From contig RGTE01000061.1 of assembly GCA_010025475.1 (NCBI GenBank), positions 1 to 6,680 of the forward strand: 6,680 nucleotides of DNA. The letters run 5' to 3'. Origin of the DNA: Verrucomicrobiota bacterium. GTDB taxonomy: Bacteria; Verrucomicrobiota; Verrucomicrobiia; Methylacidiphilales; Verrucolacustridaceae. The notes beneath the pieces were generated by a model. That model saw only the letters and a list, made by a program, of their open reading frames with translations, was not told the origin of the DNA and made no database searches. Made by a program: the position numbers and the translations under genes. This document shows positions 5,707-6,680 of the stretch, one piece after another; position 1 is the first letter of the stretch; each line of letters starts with the position of its first letter.

Positions 5707-5895
5707 GTGGCCAAAGTCGCAAAAATCTTTCGTTCCTTTGCCTCCCATGAACGTGAAAACCAGCGCTTTTATCGATCGTTGCCTTCTGCGGAGAGCGTGA
5801 GGATTTGGCTCGAGCTTTGCCGTTTCGACAAAAACGATGCACCTGGGAAAAGACTTAAAAGAGTTTATCGGATTACTCCGCTCCGAAAGGGTTAG
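5707..5895 (+). CDS. Small protein partnered with the DUF6036-type nucleotidyltransferase
   Basis: A 62-residue basic, soluble protein without a named domain. It resembles the small proteins commonly encoded just ahead of this nucleotidyltransferase type: KIFRSFASHE near the N-terminus (6-15), then FYRSLPSAESVRIWLEL (about 21-37), where relatives have YY.SLTP.ERL..LLEL, and a C-terminus in the style of RLKRVYRIT. The start is GTG 5707; TAG at 5704-5706 rules out any start further upstream. No Shine-Dalgarno sequence is evident. The last 59 nt overlap the start of the nucleotidyltransferase gene in another frame, an arrangement that favours coupled translation. If the pair acts as a toxin-antitoxin or defence module, this would be the smaller partner, but nothing in the sequence shows which activity it has. 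The surrounding DNA is AT-richer than the left half (26 of 60 bases are G or C at 5701-5760). Confidence 0.6.
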   Translation: MAKVAKIFRSFASHERENQRFYRSLPSAESVRIWLELCRFDKNDAPGKRLKRVYRITPLRKG

Positions 5896-6292
5896 GTTTT
5901 TGGTGGTGGGTGCGGCGGCCTTGGCAGTCCACGGCCGTCCTCGATACACGGGGGATGTTGATTTTTGGATTGAGTGCTCTCCACGCAACGCCGCGAAAAT
6001 GCAGAGAGTCTTTGGAAAATTCGGTTTTGGAGGAACCAAGTCATGCGATTTTGAAAAACCGGATCATATCATTCAGTTGGGTCGTCCTCCGAACCGAATC
6101 GATATCCTCACCGGATTGACGGGAGTCACTTTCGCCTCTTGCTGGAGAAGGAAAGTCGTCCGGCAGGTGGAGGGTTTTAGGCTGCCTTTCTTGGACCTAA
6201 AATCATTGCGGGCCAATAAAAAGGCCACGGGCCGCCCCCAGGATTTGGCCGATCTGAAAAATCTCATCCAGCCAAAACAGCGGCGGGTATGA
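5837..6292 (+). CDS. DUF6036 / AbiEii-like nucleotidyltransferase
   Basis: A 151-residue protein of the minimal nucleotidyltransferase superfamily. After LGKDLKEFIGLLRSERVRFL (3-22) comes the catalytic core: VVGAAALAVHG (23-33), RPRYTGDVDFW (34-44), with D40 and D42 as the metal-binding pair of the T-D-x-D type. Next is HIIQLGRPPNRIDILTGLTGV, where the Asp of RIDIL is the probable third acidic residue. The C-terminus NKKATGRPQDLADLKNL is the usual ending of these proteins, so the gene is full length. The family glycine after VVG is replaced by Ala (GAAAL rather than GGxAx), a mild deviation. ATG 5837 fits the family N-terminus well, although no Shine-Dalgarno sequence precedes it. It overlaps the small gene before it by 59 nt and the DUF5672 gene after it by ATGA. 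Relatives such as AbiEii and MNT-type enzymes transfer nucleotides to RNA or protein in toxin-antitoxin and phage-defence systems; that role is inferred here, not shown. Confidence 0.85.
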   Translation: MHLGKDLKEFIGLLRSERVRFLVVGAAALAVHGRPRYTGDVDFWIECSPRNAAKMQRVFGKFGFGGTKSCDFEKPDHIIQLGRPPNRIDILTGLTGVTFASCWRRKVVRQVEGFRLPFLDLKSLRANKKATGRPQDLADLKNLIQPKQRRV

Positions 6293-6680
6293 GCCTCTGG
6301 GCCAGGCTCCGCAGAATTTGGGGAGGCCAACATCAGGCCTCGTTCCAATATCCCGCCGAAAAAATCCGCCTGCCCCAGGTCACCCTGCTCATTTACAACC
6401 CGGAAAAGGATCCCGATCTCTCCGCCCGAGTCATCAACCACGTCTGTTCGGGGATCGAATTCGGCTCGGTTATGCACCTGGCGGGAAAGCGGCCAACCGT
6501 TGCCCACCCCGGTGAATGGAGGCAGGTGCCACCAGCCAACGTGAATCAAGGCCAAAGGTTTCAGGCCCTGGAGCTCAACAAATATTTTTCCACCCCGTTT
6601 CTCCTGCACATTGAGGCGGACGGGTTCCCCGTGAATTTTCACCTCTGGGATCCGGCATTTCTGGAATACGATTACATCGG
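6289..6680 (+). CDS. DUF5672 family protein, 3'-truncated by window edge
   Basis: The frame opens at ATG 6289 in an ATGA overlap with the nucleotidyltransferase stop and stays open for 130 codons to the end of the window. The residues resemble DUF5672 proteins, which are often found near polysaccharide or glycosyltransferase genes and have no proven activity. Visible landmarks are LPQVTLLIYNPEKDPDLSARV (about 28-48), FGSVMHL (58-64), FQALELNKYFSTPFLLHIEADGF (91-113), with the conserved DGF, and W120-D121 followed by FLEYDYIG at the edge. Relatives read like L.K....DTDF.L..Q.DGF..NP..W...FL.YDYIGAPW, so the match covers nearly the whole visible length. There is no signal peptide or membrane helix. 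Coupling to the nucleotidyltransferase gene could be accidental crowding rather than shared function. Confidence 0.75.
   Translation, partial: MSLWARLRRIWGGQHQASFQYPAEKIRLPQVTLLIYNPEKDPDLSARVINHVCSGIEFGSVMHLAGKRPTVAHPGEWRQVPPANVNQGQRFQALELNKYFSTPFLLHIEADGFPVNFHLWDPAFLEYDYI

Noticed and set aside
5675..5897. Integron-like attC site, because GCCTAAC (5675-5681) fits RYYYAAC and GTTAGGT (5891-5897) fits GTTRRRY
   Set aside because: The distance of 223 nt is too long for attC, two genes would be cut by it, the inner L-box pairing is not evident, and there is no integrase or cassette array.

Overview
This is a gene-dense, mostly GC-rich bacterial chromosomal window. It holds nine protein-coding genes, cut at both ends, with almost no intergenic space and no RNA genes, CRISPR array or transposase. 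The organism cannot be fixed from the sequence alone. The mix of genes (a short palindromic intergenic repeat, a DUF6036-type nucleotidyltransferase with its small upstream partner, a DUF5672 protein, and queuosine genes run on from pgsA) suggests an uncultured Verrucomicrobiota-like or related PVC-group bacterium. That is a tentative inference.

Left block (1-3144, + strand): a tightly packed operon. It starts with the 3' part of a phosphatidylglycerophosphate synthase gene (pgsA). A DUF1802 protein follows, then a metallo-beta-lactamase-fold hydrolase with an N-terminal helix-turn-helix domain. Last come queC and queE, two enzymes of the preQ0/queuosine (7-deazaguanine) pathway. The junctions are a 1-nt gap, GTGA, GTGA and TGATG, so the five genes are very probably co-transcribed and translationally coupled. 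No queD, folE or queF lies in the window.

Middle block (3185-4993, - strand): this converges on the operon with 40 bp between stops. Transcribed first is a membrane-anchored, PotD-like periplasmic binding protein. Next is an SDR oxidoreductase ORF that lacks its first beta-strand and the TGxxxGxG cofactor motif. A 41-bp palindromic repeat (3811-3851) sits exactly at this junction: it supplies the stop codon of the first gene and the apparent GTG start of the second. The simplest reading is that the repeat arrived with loss of the SDR gene's 5' end, leaving a probable pseudogene or remnant.

Right block (5074-6680, + strand): a gene for an unrecognised four-helix membrane protein is divergent from the binding-protein gene. 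A UUCG hairpin lies over its stop codon. After it comes a two-gene module, visibly more AT-rich around the small gene: a 62-residue protein overlapping by 59 nt a DUF6036/AbiEii-like nucleotidyltransferase, resembling a toxin-antitoxin or defence pair. The window ends inside a DUF5672 gene, coupled to the nucleotidyltransferase gene by an ATGA overlap.

Most worth a second look: the repeat-truncated SDR gene, the HTH-metallohydrolase fusion in a queuosine operon, and the overlapping nucleotidyltransferase module. I see no convincing wholly new system, but the last two are the best candidates for under-described biology.
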